Positions 46,045 to 57,660 of a stretch of 64,000 bases of DNA are shown in pieces. Both the position numbers and the translations under genes were made by a program. Location of the stretch: assembly GCA_013368445.1 (NCBI GenBank), contig JAACJO010000021.1:1-64000 (forward strand). The letters are read 5' to 3'. This stretch comes from Leucocoprinus leucothites (Eukaryota; Basidiomycota; Agaricomycetes; Agaricales; Agaricaceae). Under the pieces are notes generated by a model. That model saw only the letters and a list, made by a program, of their open reading frames with translations, did not search any database and was not told the origin of the DNA. The stretch's first letter is position 1. The number at the start of each line of letters is the position of its first letter.

Positions 46045-46505
46045 TCTGGTTAGGACTTGTCGTTCAGCTGACAGAAGTCCGCTCTTTAACGTTTTGTTTT
46101 ATCCAATCATTTTCCTCCCTCTCGTGCCTTACTCCCAAGAGTCCCTATAAAATCTCCATATATACTCCGTTTTGCATTATTTCCTATTGTATAGTTGTCT
46201 CATGCAATAGTGCGGGTCTTGATGATCGCATGGACCGCTCTCTCCACTCTCTTATCCGCCGCTAATATTCCTCATATTTATTTCTACAACCTCAAAATCT
46301 TCGCCCTACATGCTCGTTTCTACCCGTCCTTACTTCCTCAGTCCTACGTATGTCATAGTAGCAGGTTTTGTATCAATAATGCGATGTATATCCGTATTCC
46401 TCAGTGAAATATACCCAATTTATTATCTATTCAACATCTAACTTTTACATTTACAGTTGGGTCATTAGCCAGCGACATACGGACGCCGTAGTGCTCGCAT
46501 CCCCC
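46045..46505 (+). mobile_element. LTR family B fragment
   Basis: Matches the 3' half of the LTR at 55539-56504, from GGTTAGGACTTGTC through CAATAGTGCGGG to AGCGACATACGGACG and GCTCGCAT. The 5' portion is absent and the end is diverged. Confidence 0.65.
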
Positions 46506-46835
46506 CCTCCTTTTTTTTTTCTGACGTTCTCACATCGTCACCTCTTCGTTAAAATTGAAGCGTATGTGTAAAAACAGCAATATTCTTTGGATATTAAGCG
46601 CCAAAGAATATGTTGCGCGAGCGGATGTTTTGAGTCATTATCAACGACGGAAAAGACCTATAGGCACATGGGACAAAAGCAGCGACCATATCCGCACCAG
46701 GAGTAGCCCCAATGTGCTTGGGTCGAGCGTTTTTCACCCTTGGAAAAGTGCAAGTGTACTTTCAGCAGATATTCCCGCGAGATGCCGGAGTGCTCGGCAT
46801 AGGCCCAGAACTTAGGCATTTCCAGTTCTTTAATT

Positions 46836-47599
46836 TTAGAAGGCCAACGACCGGGGATGAACACCAATCAAGCTCGAAAATCGTCTATTCTGCCATATAT
46901 TAGGCTTCTGGGCCCTCCAGGACGGTGTATTATCCGGGAACGCCCGTGAGTTTTCACTCCTTCCCGTCACGTGACGCTTTGTACAAGCTGGAGCGGTTCT
47001 CATGAATTTGTCAACTGCTAACGCGTCCCGACGTTTGGTCTTGACGTTTGCAGGGACTCGCTTTGACAACGTTGCGGATACGATGCGGAATCCCACATAT
47101 TCCGGGAAGAATGGCTGCCGATCTCTGCGTCTTCTGCTCCCCATTGCGACGTACGGTCCCCTTCGTCCATCGGTGCCTTGAACAACCTGCCCCGGAGTTT
47201 TTTGCTTTCCCATAGTTTCTGGAATCGCTCGTCCCCAAGCAATTTCTCTGTGCAGACAAGGGTTACACGATAGACAGCATTCTCAACGTCCTGGCTATTC
47301 TTCAGGTTTATACCTCGAAAACTTCATTTGTACAGTTTTCCGGAAGCAAGTTGATTTTTCTTGCTCCTAAGGACTCCAACTCTTTCAAATCTTGGTCCCC
47401 TAGGGTATTGAGTGTGGCTGTGAGGAAGATGAGGTAGTCCACGATGTACAACAAAGGAATCCAGAACGTGAAAGTTTTTCCGGACCTAGTGACAGCAATT
47501 GCAATGACATCTTCGCCTCTAAGCTGGGCCTGGGCATGATATTCTTGATATAGGCAAGTTTTAACGCCAAATTTTGCATTGACGTCGCGACAAATCTAG
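46836..47599 (-). pseudogene. RecQ-like DEAD-box helicase relic
   Basis: On the minus strand an open stretch from 47599 to 47312 reads FGVKTCLYQEYHAQAQLRGE, then AIAVTRSGKTFTFWIPLL, a motif I (Walker A) in which the usual Gly before SGKT is Arg, then LNTLGDQDLKELESLG. After an intron-like gap the frame 47242-47018 continues with VYRVTLVCTEKLLGDERFQKLW and PMDEGDRTSQWG, a degenerate DEAH-like motif II. RecQ helicases unwind DNA, and agaricomycetes carry expanded, often subtelomeric, RecQ-like copies. Stops, frame changes and motif damage show it is dead. Confidence 0.6.
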
Positions 47600-48156
47600 T
47601 CTATAGACGGTAGAGGATATTTTGACGGTATCGCGAGGCATTCGGAATGCTGGCTTATAGAAAGCGCCCCGTGACTGGGAATGAGTCTGGACCTATTAGG
47701 TATTCGCTCATACGTCTGCTAACCAACTTGGTCACGGCCCAAACCTAGCAGGTAAGGCAGACCATTAGTTATGATGGCCATCAGCTAAGACGGACTCCGT
47801 TTTTGCGGGGTGTCTTGGCTTTTCCTAGGACCCCGGATAAAAATTGGTGTCCCGGACCAAATAACCTGGTAAGCGCCTGCGGATAAATTTCGCACATTTC
47901 CTAGACCTTTGTCAACATAGGCTTGCTCAAGGCACGAACCCCCTAGTGTCAGCCAAAAGAATATATATATTATCATACTTTTTTGTTGAAGCGAAGTATC
48001 ATACTGACAGCCATGCCAACCAAGGATGGCGAGGTGTTTGAAGGTCTGGCGGAATGTTGAACATTTGCACCTGTCCAGCTTTTACCTCACCGTCTCATTT
48101 CGTGAGCTTCTCTGCCGAGTCAGCGTCAAGACTTGCAGAAGTGGAAGTGATCATCG
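47600..48156. other. No gene seen
   Basis: Unassigned sequence between the helicase relic and the Ulp1-containing element. The last 100 bp may contain decayed start sequence of the latter. Confidence 0.35.
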
Positions 48157-49440
48157 TTGATTTACTTGAAGAGCCGTCACGCATTGACAAAGATAAATGG
48201 ATTGGAAAAGGGCAGGAATATCCTCGAAAATCCTCTGGAGGTGGACCCTGGCGTCCAAGCCTACTGCGAAGGACTACGCGAGATTCCAGCCGCTTTCACC
48301 CACAAGCACCTCCCTCCTCACAATCTCACTGTTGCATCCTTCCCCGAGTTTAGTCTTCCATTTATCAGGGAGTTGCTTGGCAACATCCGGGCGTTTCAAT
48401 GCTTCACTCGGCAAGAGACACTGCCGAGCAAGCGATGTCGCACGTTCTACCCAGCAAGGGATGGCTCAAGGACCTTGACCTTGCATTTGGTCAAGCCGTG
48501 CTTGATGGAAAAAGTTCATTCGAATATCTATATTATCCAGGGCTATACCCCCAACTGTGGATTATTGCTGTTTGGCAGGAGTTGTGGGCGATGAACGTCG
48601 TTTGGACAGCGCGGGACAAGGCGCGAAAGTGGATGACGGGTCAAATATGAGCAGCAGAGAGTTCATTCCATGAAAAGGAGTTACTAAATGAGGCCAAGGC
48701 GCGGATGGGTCAGTTGAGATGGAGAGAGAAGATGACCATTCCACGCGCAGATGGACAACACGCGTTAACATGCGATCCACCAACACTTCTATCCCACGAT
48801 GGCATGATGAAAACGGATCACATCAATATATTTTTTGCGCACCTATCTGAACGCATTGAACCGCATCCATTTGATGAAGCCGCCGTGATAGAAACGTTGC
48901 GATTCTCGAATAAAATCGTGAAGGCGAAAGATATGAAGTACCGGGAATATGAGTCACCCGCTTGGCTGGATGAACTGGAAAAGAGAGCAACAGGGGAGAT
49001 CATTGCGATTGTGTGTCCACGGTTCATCATTGATCAGTCGCATTGGATCACAGTTCTTTTGGGCTTCGAGGAGCAAGGGATAACTGTTGGTGAGTCTCAA
49101 ACCATATACCGGCGTTAATACAAACTCATGTACGGCGTAAGTGGAATAGGAGGTTCACGTAGTCACAAAGGGAGAGAGATCTCAAAGCAGGATGTAAAGA
49201 AACTCGAGTGATGGACCAAAAAGCGATTCGGGAAGGCTTTCAATTATGTCGCAGAGCAGCTTACGCATGGGAAACAGGAGAACTTTACGAGTTGCGGTGT
49301 CGGTGCTGCAACCACAGTGGCCCATGATGGGTTGAATAATCCTTTGTGGACAGCGAAGGAGAAATCCGTGGATCGAGCAAGGCGGTTCTTGACGCTGGCT
49401 CGGGCACATATGTGCGAGGTACGTGTCTCATTCTTCACAC
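48157..49440 (+). pseudogene. Ulp1-like cysteine protease of a mobile element
   Basis: Ulp1 (C48) proteases cleave SUMO-like conjugates, and related proteins are carried by several eukaryotic DNA transposons. The N-terminal segment at 48157-48410 (NILENPLEVDPGVQAYCEGL) matches the leader of such fungal proteins. A frameshift moves the frame to 48399-48650 (FEYLYYPGLYPQLWIIAVWQE), then 48705-49118 carries DHINIFFAHLSERI and the catalytic-His block DQSHWITVLLGFE followed by VGES instead of the usual GDS. Further on, past an in-frame TGA near 49210, QENFTSCGVGAATT holds the Gln and Cys of the active site. At least two frame changes and stops mean no intact protease. Confidence 0.65.
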
Positions 49441-50089
49441 AGTTTTCTGCGAGCTGAATTAAGGAAATAGGTTAATGAGTCAACGGTCGAAGACCTAATT
49501 GCGTACCCAATTGCTTATTCGCACTCAATTCCAACTGACGATGAAACACAACCCCCGCGAAACACCCCTACATTCGCGCAACCCGAGTCCTTGAAAGAGA
49601 CCATCGCAAATCTGCTTAATCCAGTGCCGGAATGTTTGAAAATCCAAGGTAGGAATCCTATAAATGTGCAGCATGAAGAGAAGCCTGTTGACGTAGACAC
49701 GTTCTCAACGTCAGCACCGAATGAAATGACAATGGGCACCCGGCGATATGGATTTGTAATCAATCTGATCTTTCTATACCACCACACCTCCAGGGTTCGA
49801 CCTCGACGCATGGAATAAAGCAGTCTTTTGAACTCCACTCTGACGACTTGGAAGACATAAACTTGAAGGTTCCCCGGCTTGACAACCAGTGTGATAAACC
49901 GCTTCAGTCTCATGGCCCATATATCCGCTTTGCTGGTCTAATGGAGACCGATCCCTCGAAATCAACAACGCGGCCTCGGTTACAGAACCTCAAATACAAG
50001 TCTGGAGAAGCATTGAATCGAGAATAAATAAGGTTGCGTTTATTTGAACAGAAGCTGTGTCGACACGGTCCTCACGCTGTGATCATTGA
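49441..50089 (+). other. Decayed linker between protease and transposase-like relics
   Basis: Frames such as 49500-49818 (IPTDDETQPPRNTPTF) are probably element-encoded low-complexity sequence. Several stops. No separate gene is supported. Confidence 0.35.
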
Positions 50090-53000
50090 CCTAAAGACTG
50101 TACGCCATACGAAATGTGGGAAATTATTCAAGATGAAGCGTCCTTCCAACACGTGGAATTTATACACCACCACGGGAGATGGAAAGGTCCGCCAAAGTCA
50201 TCAAAAAACACCTGGAGGTGGTGTGAATCCAATTACCTATTCAAGTTGCTGCAAAGCGAAGACGACGCAGGGAAGTTTATCATCTGCTACTACAGCCGCA
50301 CCTTCGGAGACCTGGCTCCAAACGCGAGGAGCACTTAACCACCCCATGCCCTTGCCTACGTCCTATTTATAATGCACAAGTTGGATATTACCTTAATCGG
50401 ACGGGAGCTCTAGGAGGCGGTGGCTCTTCGGCCACCTCAATCGCGTATGGGCTGTTTTGCAAGAAAATTTTGCAGCTGTGAACCCGTCGTAAGAACCACG
50501 TCAAAGCAACGCAGGTACATCAATGGGTGTGGAGAAACAGTCATACGATAGAAGCGGTCTTCTCAGAAAGCTGTAGCCTGGTAGCTTGGACCCGAAATGT
50601 CAATGATCGACCCCATCTGTGTACAAACTGCGCATGAATTCTGCAGGATAAACGCTTTCGAAATGCGCTACGAGTTAAGCAGCCAGAGACAAAAAACTAT
50701 AAGCCCTTGAATAAGGGGCACTTCCGCAAAGAAACTTGGACACCTGTATGCACGATGTGAGGGATTGAAGGGGATCTTCGAGGATACTATCCTGCTCGTT
50801 AAGTATAAACAGGGTGTTCTTTCTGGGAAATACAAAGGGAATGAGTTTTTCGGAAATTTGGTTTATGGAATGCTGGTCAAGAGTGACGAAGCACGGCGGG
50901 GAGTCGGGGACAGTAATTTGAGACACGCACCCGATGTTGTTGAGCTTGCGCATGCTATACAGAAGCATAGCACTCGAGCATATAATGCGCTTCGGGAGTT
51001 CCTTCCCCTACCCACGGTCCGCACGCCTCAGTAAGTGATTTTTGCGCTATTAACAAGGCTGCATGACAGACTGTCACCCGGAGCACAACGTGCGAAGATC
51101 CCTCGTTTTCCAGTTGGGATTCATCCTCGCATATTTGATACGGGGTTAGATCGGCTTAAACAACAGGGCTATTCTGGACCTGTTGTACTCAGTTGTGACG
51201 ACACCAAGCTCCTTCCATCTCTCCGACCATACCATGATGAGGAGAGAGAGGGGTATTTCCTGATGGAGCAGGTAAATGCCCATAAGAATCCTGTTCAAAC
51301 ATCGGACCCAGAATTACTCAGTCAGCTACCATAAGGTGGACAGATCCAGAAAGCGACAAAGGTTTGTCATCATAGGTGTTATTATTTACTACCTACTGCC
51401 TCGGGAGGCACAACTGTGCGTTTGGTGTATGCAGGTCCCACTTCCAAAAGTATCCCCAATCCTTGTGGCGGCTGCTGGAATTAGCGACGATTCTCAAAAG
51501 ACCTATGGGAAATTGTGTCGGGCCCAATTGAACGTGATGTCAACATCGCATTATACGTTTCTGATGGGAGCGCTGTCGAGCGAAACACACAGCGTCTTCT
51601 CGAGACCCACACTGCATCAATCAAATCGCACATTTTGGACACGGCGTTCAAGGGAAGGCAGGATACCAGGTTGATATACACGAGTACGGGAAAAGTCCCA
51701 TTGCGACACACCAGGACTCGAAGCACCTTCTGAAGACACTTTAGAACAACGCATCAACCGGAAATCGTGCTCTCACTTTTCCCTATGGGACGGTGATGCA
51801 TAAACACCTCGAAGAACTTGCCAATGCACCTGATTCGCCTATATACAAGCGCGATGTCATCAACGCGGATCGTTGAGATGATAATGCAGCAACTCGACTC
51901 TTTTCAGCTGCCACCTTAGGATGGTTTATCAAGCATCGATCCAAAACGCATCACGATGTCTTCTCTTATCTCTTCGTCTTTGGAGAGCTTATTGATGCCT
52001 CCCAAAGGCGTTAAATCGCTCTTGCTGATCGGGTTAAACTTGTGTTTCGAGCTGATTTCTTCCTAGAGATGGGGGAGAAATTTCTCGAAACCTCAAACCA
52101 TCCCAAACACCGTCATTTTATCTCCTCCCAGTGCACCGACATTATACACACATATATTCAAGGAATTTCTCAGGCCTTCATCATCTATCGTGACCATTTC
52201 TTCCTAGGCTCCACTCAACAGAAGCTGTGGAGCATACATTTAGTTTATGCCGACAAGTAGTAAAGGACTTCACATTGCAGGACTCCCATTTCATTGCGCC
52301 AAAAATCTTCTTGTCGATGCGTCAAGCAGTCCTGGCTGATAAATTCTCCAATGGACGGGATAGGGCCGTTGGATAAAACCACTCCTACGCTGATCTTCAC
52401 GGTCTCGATCTCATGGCCCTCTCAATCTACCCATCCGCTGGTGAAATTGACTCCCTCGCCAACGCCGCTTTTTCCGAGGCAGGGGTCGCACTTCGCTGTT
52501 ATGAAGGCGTCAGTCAGTAATTTCTATGACAACAGCATTCCAGCACCTTTTCCACGGATTCGCAATTTAATGGACGAAGACAATGAGGACGCAGGAAGCG
52601 ACGATCATGAGAAAAACAACTGTTACGAAGTTTTGTCAACGATTGATAGATTTGAGGAATCAGGAAGGTTGACAGAGAGTCAAGAAAGGGTTGTCGAAGG
52701 ACATCGACCAGGAGTGATTGCGTTCTCTCTTCGTGATCGGATCGGAGCGTGAGTTTTTGCTGTCACATTACGTTTCAGCAACTGCTGACGTCTGCTGGAG
52801 TCCCAGTATGTCGGATCCTGAAGAAGGCGAGCTTGAAAGGCGCGTTTTGATGATGCCTGTCGTATTCCTGATACGATGGAGCACCTTCGTCGAGATATCC
52901 GCACTACACCTGAATCCTCTGCCGGATTACCTCCTGTTCAATATCTGAAAACAACAGTGGAGCAGGTGCGGGTATCACAGAACGGCAGAAGGCTCTTCCG

Positions 53001-53768
53001 ATATTCTCGGAAATAATTCGTGTGCGGGGTGGTAAAGGAGTGGGCTCTGGATTAGAGCGGTCAGTAAGGTGGAAAGGTGGAAATAAGGAGGAGGCCATCT
53101 CAAACGGAAACCCGGAAAATGCTGCAGGAATAGCACGGGAAAAGGCTGTATCGGTGCGTCTCACCTGTGAGCCTGAAATGGGGGCTTGCATTCATTGCAT
53201 TAGGTAGGAGCTAGGTCGTCGCACAAACATGTTTAGAAGACATCGATTGGCAGCAGAATTCTTCGTTGCTAATGTCCGAGCTACATGGGTCCTTCAGACT
53301 TTTGATTACAAGGAATTCGGTCCTGTCACAAGTTTTGGGATCCTATACTCCCCTACCTTGAATAAACTCGTTGGCCAAGGTGAGAACAACGTGAAACCTA
53401 CGACAACGCTTGCCCTTGATAGAAAGGAGGGCGCTGGGAAAGGCTCTCGGCGCATGAATGATTCAAACACCTCAAACGTCATGGCTGTCTCGAATATAGT
53501 GGTTCAAGTCTATGAGCAGGTCGTTGGTTCAAAATTCCGAGAAGAACCTCGGAGTTCTCGCCTGAGGACAAGCTACTTTGACCTGATCCCTCCGCAAGCC
53601 TTCCTCCATGCCTTAAAGCATCAACCAGACCAAAGTGGCGTGCTAATAAGGATCAACCAAGCTGATTTCGAAATCTTTCGAGCTCTCCAGCAGCAGACAA
53701 AAACCGTTGTTGCTGCACTCAAACAGTTTCGGCAACGGGCTACCAATCATGATCAGAATCTAGAGTAG
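50090..53768 (+). pseudogene. Transposase-like protein of an unclassified basidiomycete element
   Basis: Successive frames align in order with a large hypothetical family common in agaricomycete repeats. They include WEIIQDEASFQHVEFIHHHG; the FGNLVYGMLVKSD and RAYNALREFLPLPT block (50765-51034, then a GTAAGT intron to about 51073); PRFPVGIHPRIFDTGLDRLK; SCDDTKLLPSLRPYHDEE with a possible first catalytic Asp; YVSDGSAVERNTQRLLE; KHRHFISSQCTDIIHTYIQG (52042-52260); and KDFTLQDSHFIAPKI with a TAA inside the next block. A last frame, 53229-53768, is open for 179 codons. Whether the family is a P-element-like DDE transposase is inference. No TIRs found. Confidence 0.55.
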
Positions 53769-54581
53769 ATAGAACAGCTACATTCATTTATGACGTTCAA
53801 TACATGCTCTACCATCCTTCTTGGTGAACCCCTACGGTGATGTTGTGTAGCCAATATGCAAAACGGCGGGTAAAGAATGAAAAATCGCTGAAACTAACTT
53901 GAGCAGCGCCCGGATCCTGAGCCGTCGTGCGGATAAAAATTGGAAAATTTTGGCCAAAAATCGCGATTTCGGGATCAGGGATCAAACGGCATTCATAGGG
54001 TCCGCTTTTCCTCCAGCAATCCAAACGGGTGACTCTGACGTTAACTTGCGGCTTAATAATCAGCGCTAGTTCCAACCTGAACTTCTTGCGAGCGGCCAAG
54101 AACCCGTTCAACCTTGGCGAAGGATGCGACCTGCCTCCGCAGGGGCACCCATGCGCCTGCATAACGCCCAACAGGGGCCGATTCTGGATTCCGGAAGCAA
54201 GCCCCTGCAGCAGAAAGCCCGGACGGTAGCTCGGAGGACCTTTAGCCGACAACGATCCAACCCTGGAACCGCGTCGGCCTGAAGGCAGCCCCTAGCCCCG
54301 GCCCAGGCCGGCCCCCAGCAAACGCCGGAGATGCCGACCCCATCCCGGGACCGCATCGAGCAGCCCTGCGCCCACGACCTCGCCTATCCGCCAGAAAAGT
54401 TGACCTCCAAAACTGCTGCCTCACCAGACCAATTGAGGTGGACCCATGAAGCCCCTTCAAGGGAGATATTTTCTGCGTAGCAATCGGGTGAGCTGCTTTT
54501 CGGGTTGGGTCAAGAATTTTGCCTTGATTTAACTCGGGATTTGCTCTCTGGAAGGCGTCGCCGTCCAGGGCTCCGACAGCA
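53769..54581. other. GC-rich upstream region of TET/JBP-like copy 2
   Basis: Strongly GC-rich from about 54100 to 54400. Antisense frames of up to 147 codons follow the composition and lack motifs. It probably holds the promoter of the gene at 54582. Confidence 0.35.
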
Positions 54582-57261
54582 ATGGACGTGGATCCAGTAG
54601 TGGCGGTTCCAAGCCACGTTTTAGACTGCCTTTCAAAAATAGCAGTCGAGCAGGAGGCTCAAGATGGCGTCGCGGAGGGTGACTCCGCCCCGCATTTAGA
54701 AGACCCGGCGCGGGGCCTGAATGCGAGAGGAAAATTCAACAATAGTGAGTTTGGAGGCTTCACGTCGGTCTTTCTATTCTCACGATCCTGAATCCACACT
54801 GTATCAAAATTATCAGCAGAACCTGAGCCCGGAAAAGACCAAGCCCCCTGGTACAACAGCGAAGCGCAGGCACCAGGCCCCCTCAATGCGCGGCGTGATG
54901 TCAAGAATGCCCTCGCCGCTTCTCGTGGCCAAGAGCTCGCGCCATGCAAGGACCGCAGCGACTCAGCCTCCGGGCCCAAGCGCCCTGTCTCCTTGATCGA
55001 CCACGACGGCAGCTCTGCCAGCGACCCGGCCCTACCCCCGAAGAAGCAGAAGCGATCCCCGTCGAAGGAACGGAGGCATAAGGCCAGGATAAAGAAAAAA
55101 GCTGAGGAAGGCCACGCAGTTCGACCCGGTGTTCGTAAAAAACTAGCTCTAGAAAACCAACCCGTTCTGACAAAACTTTTCACGGAGTCCCTGCCAAGAG
55201 CAGCTGGGGCGTATCAGGCTCTCAGGTTCATATCGAAGCCTGAGGATTCAGAGCCTCAAACGCTGCAGAGCCTCTTGGATGCAAAGTACGCCTTAATAGC
55301 ATGGGATGGTGGGTTGTCAGTCTTTCTTTGCATTGAACTCTGTGGGAAGCTACTTATTCCAGGGATTTAGGTCAGACGCCCCGCCCATTAATAGACAACC
55401 AAGGCCGGGTTTTTGGGGTCCTTGCTGGACACCCACCTGTGTCTGACTGGGATGATGTGTGTGAAAAGATGTACCTGGCCATGCAAAAAGAGGCCGCCCT
55501 GGTTGAATTTGAAAATGAACACCGATTCCACCAACGAGTGTAGAGATCGGACGCCCACTGATGTCAGATCACTGCCATCAGCCGCCCTCCCTCTACTACC
55601 GAGTCTGCAGACATTCCCTGTTTCCCCATTCATCACTGCCACTACACTATCTCAACAACCTCGCAATCATCAAGAACGGCCGCCGCCTATGCACATCAAG
55701 CCGACCCGTCACATCCGATCAAGAATAACCGCCGCTTGCACCCACAATCTCTCCCTCACTTTCCCCTCATTTCTTTATTTTAAATCTCGTCCCTCATTTC
55801 CCCGTTATCATTTCCCTTTCCAGCTTCCAACCCACTCTTTCTACTCGGTTTTGATGGCTTCAACGCTGCCGAGTTAGGACTTGTCATTCAACTGACAGAA
55901 GTCCGCTCTTTTTCATTTTGCTTTATCCAATCATTTTCTTTCCTCTTGTACCTTGCTCGAAAAATCCCCATAAAATCGTCATACGCGCCCCACTCTGCTC
56001 TCTTGTGCCTTGTCCCATCGCTTCGCCTAATAGTGTGGATCCAGGCGACCACATGTATCCTCTCTCCACTCCCTTTTCCACCACTAATATTTCTCAGATA
56101 TATCCTTATGACCTTAAAATATCGGAAAATCGTCGCCATAAACACTCGTTTCTACTCGTCTCTATTGCCCCTAACATTCGTAGGTACTACCAGGCGGTTA
56201 GTATAAATACTATCATGTATCTATGAATATTCCCTTAGTGAAATCTACCCCTACTTTCTATCTTATTCTTGTCTGAACTTAGGAGCTTAAGACCGACCCT
56301 ACAGCTCAAAAGCGCACTCTACCACTCGATCTCACTCCTCAGCAACGATTTGCATCGTCGCATTCGCGCTGAGTCTTTGTTCCAATTTATTTTCCACTCA
56401 AAATTCTAATTACTCTGGTCTATATTTGGGTCACTAGCCAGCGACAGACGGACGCTGTCGCACTCGCATTCAAATTCGGACGAACTTGCTTCGTCATCCC
56501 TTCACGAGGAAACTACCGCGCTGTTAATTTCGGCTCAAGCCCTGGTCAAGGTTGCCCGGAACCTGTTTATCTGAGTCTTGGTCGCTACGAGCACATGGTG
56601 GAGGAGCTGTTGAAGCTGAAAGAGGTCATCCGGGTTGCTCATTACCAGAGCTGTGTGTATAGCTGTCACAATCCCAGCATTTTCTCGCTAACTTTGACAA
56701 CTCTATGCTCTAGTCTCATTGCGGGTTTGGTCACCCGATCTTTACAACTACATCAAAACAAGATTGGATGCGCTTTTCGCACACCCCAAATTTGGAGGCA
56801 TCCTGAAACGCATAACCCCAGCTGGCATCTTCCCCACCGCAGCGCTCAATTTTGGACCCAATGTATGGACTGTTCGTCACCGTGATGCCAAGAATCTAGC
56901 CTTTGGATGGTGTGCCATTACCGCTCTTGGTAAATTCAACTCAACAACAGGTGGCCACCTAATTCTTGAAGATCTTGGTCTGGTTATTGAATTCCCCCCT
57001 GGTTCAACAATCCTTATCCCTTCTGCCACCCTCACCCATGCAAACGTTCCGCTGCAGAAAGGAGAAAGCAGGGCATCTTTCACCCAGTATTGCCCTGGTG
57101 GACTTATTCGCTTTGTAGAAAATGGATTTGCGACTCTTGAGAGCATCAAGGCCAAAAACAAGCTGCAGTACGCCCGGATAATGGAGGACAGGAAGTCAAA
57201 CTGGAACATGGGGGTGGGATTCTATAGCCCTTTAGACATGTTGCTTGAGCGGGTTGATTAG
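54582..57261 (+). CDS. TET/JBP-like dioxygenase, split by a solo LTR
   Basis: Exons: 54582-54744, 54817-55308, 55371-55538 continuing at 56509-56652, and 56714-57261. Removing the LTR (55539-56504) and one CGAG copy gives a 504-aa frame with every phase consistent. Catalytic residues in the last exon are H378-R-D380 followed by NLAFG, the GGHLILED strand, H431 in LTHANV and R442 in SRASF, with the same spacing as the copy at 15742. The insertion falls inside a block shared with that copy (RGNYRAVNFG against RGTYRLINFG). The N-terminal region has a basic Lys-rich stretch (KKQKRSPSKERRHKA), a possible nuclear signal. No other lesion was found, so the LTR is probably the only break and is recent. 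As read, the gene cannot make the full enzyme unless the LTR is spliced out. Confidence 0.8.
55539..56504 (+). mobile_element. Solo LTR, family B, 966 bp, in a TET/JBP-like exon
   Basis: Starts TGTAGAGATCGGACG and ends CATCCCTTCA. It is flanked by a perfect 4-bp duplication CGAG (55535-55538 and 56505-56508). Colinear with the family A LTRs but clearly diverged, with similar termini, the shared GAGTTAGGACTTGTCATTCA block and the same 3' hairpin. No internal retrotransposon genes. Confidence 0.9.
56441..56461 (+). other. Conserved LTR-end hairpin
   Basis: GCGACAG (56441-56447), loop ACGGACG, CTGTCGC (56455-56461). The same stem occurs as ACGACAG/CTGTCGT at 24965-24985 and 45644-45664, and as GCGACAG/CTGTCGC at 58127-58147. 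It could be an RNA structure near the transcript end. Function is unknown. Confidence 0.55.
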
Positions 57262-57294
57262 TTTTTCCTTCTCTTATTTGGGGGGGAGTTTTTT

Positions 57295-57660
57295 CCGGGA
57301 GCATAGAATTTAGAGAGATGCTGGGTGTGGTAAGCCTGAAAAGATGACCGACGCCTCGGACATGGAAAGTGTGAGCGTGGACCTGGGAATTGTGAGCGTG
57401 AACTTGGGCGCGATTTCAAGCGGGGCCATTGTATCTTGAGCGCGAAGGTACGCATGATGGTGAGCACGGAAACCATGATATCCAGCATGAAATAATCCTA
57501 CAAGCGTGATGGGGAATTCACTGGGCGTGAGAAACGTGCTATGGCCCTACATCTGAGCACGGGTCAATACCTGCAAGCGTGAAATCATGGTGAAGCGGGA
57601 CGAGGCGTGACAAAGCCTGTAAATTGTTCTGGGAAGCATGATTCTGAGCGAGGTTTTCTG
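57295..57660. repeat. Degenerate AGCGTGA-type interspersed motif cluster
   Basis: About 18 variants of (A/T)GAGCGTGA, AAGCRTGA and GAGCACGG occur at irregular spacing in 350 bp, with inverted CACGCT words again near 57900-57940. No long frame covers it. It resembles an eroded minisatellite. Confidence 0.5.

Noticed and set aside
54108..55183. Long minus-strand frames near the TET/JBP-like gene start
   Set aside because: They lie in GC-rich DNA opposite a well-supported exon model or its promoter, and show no domain.
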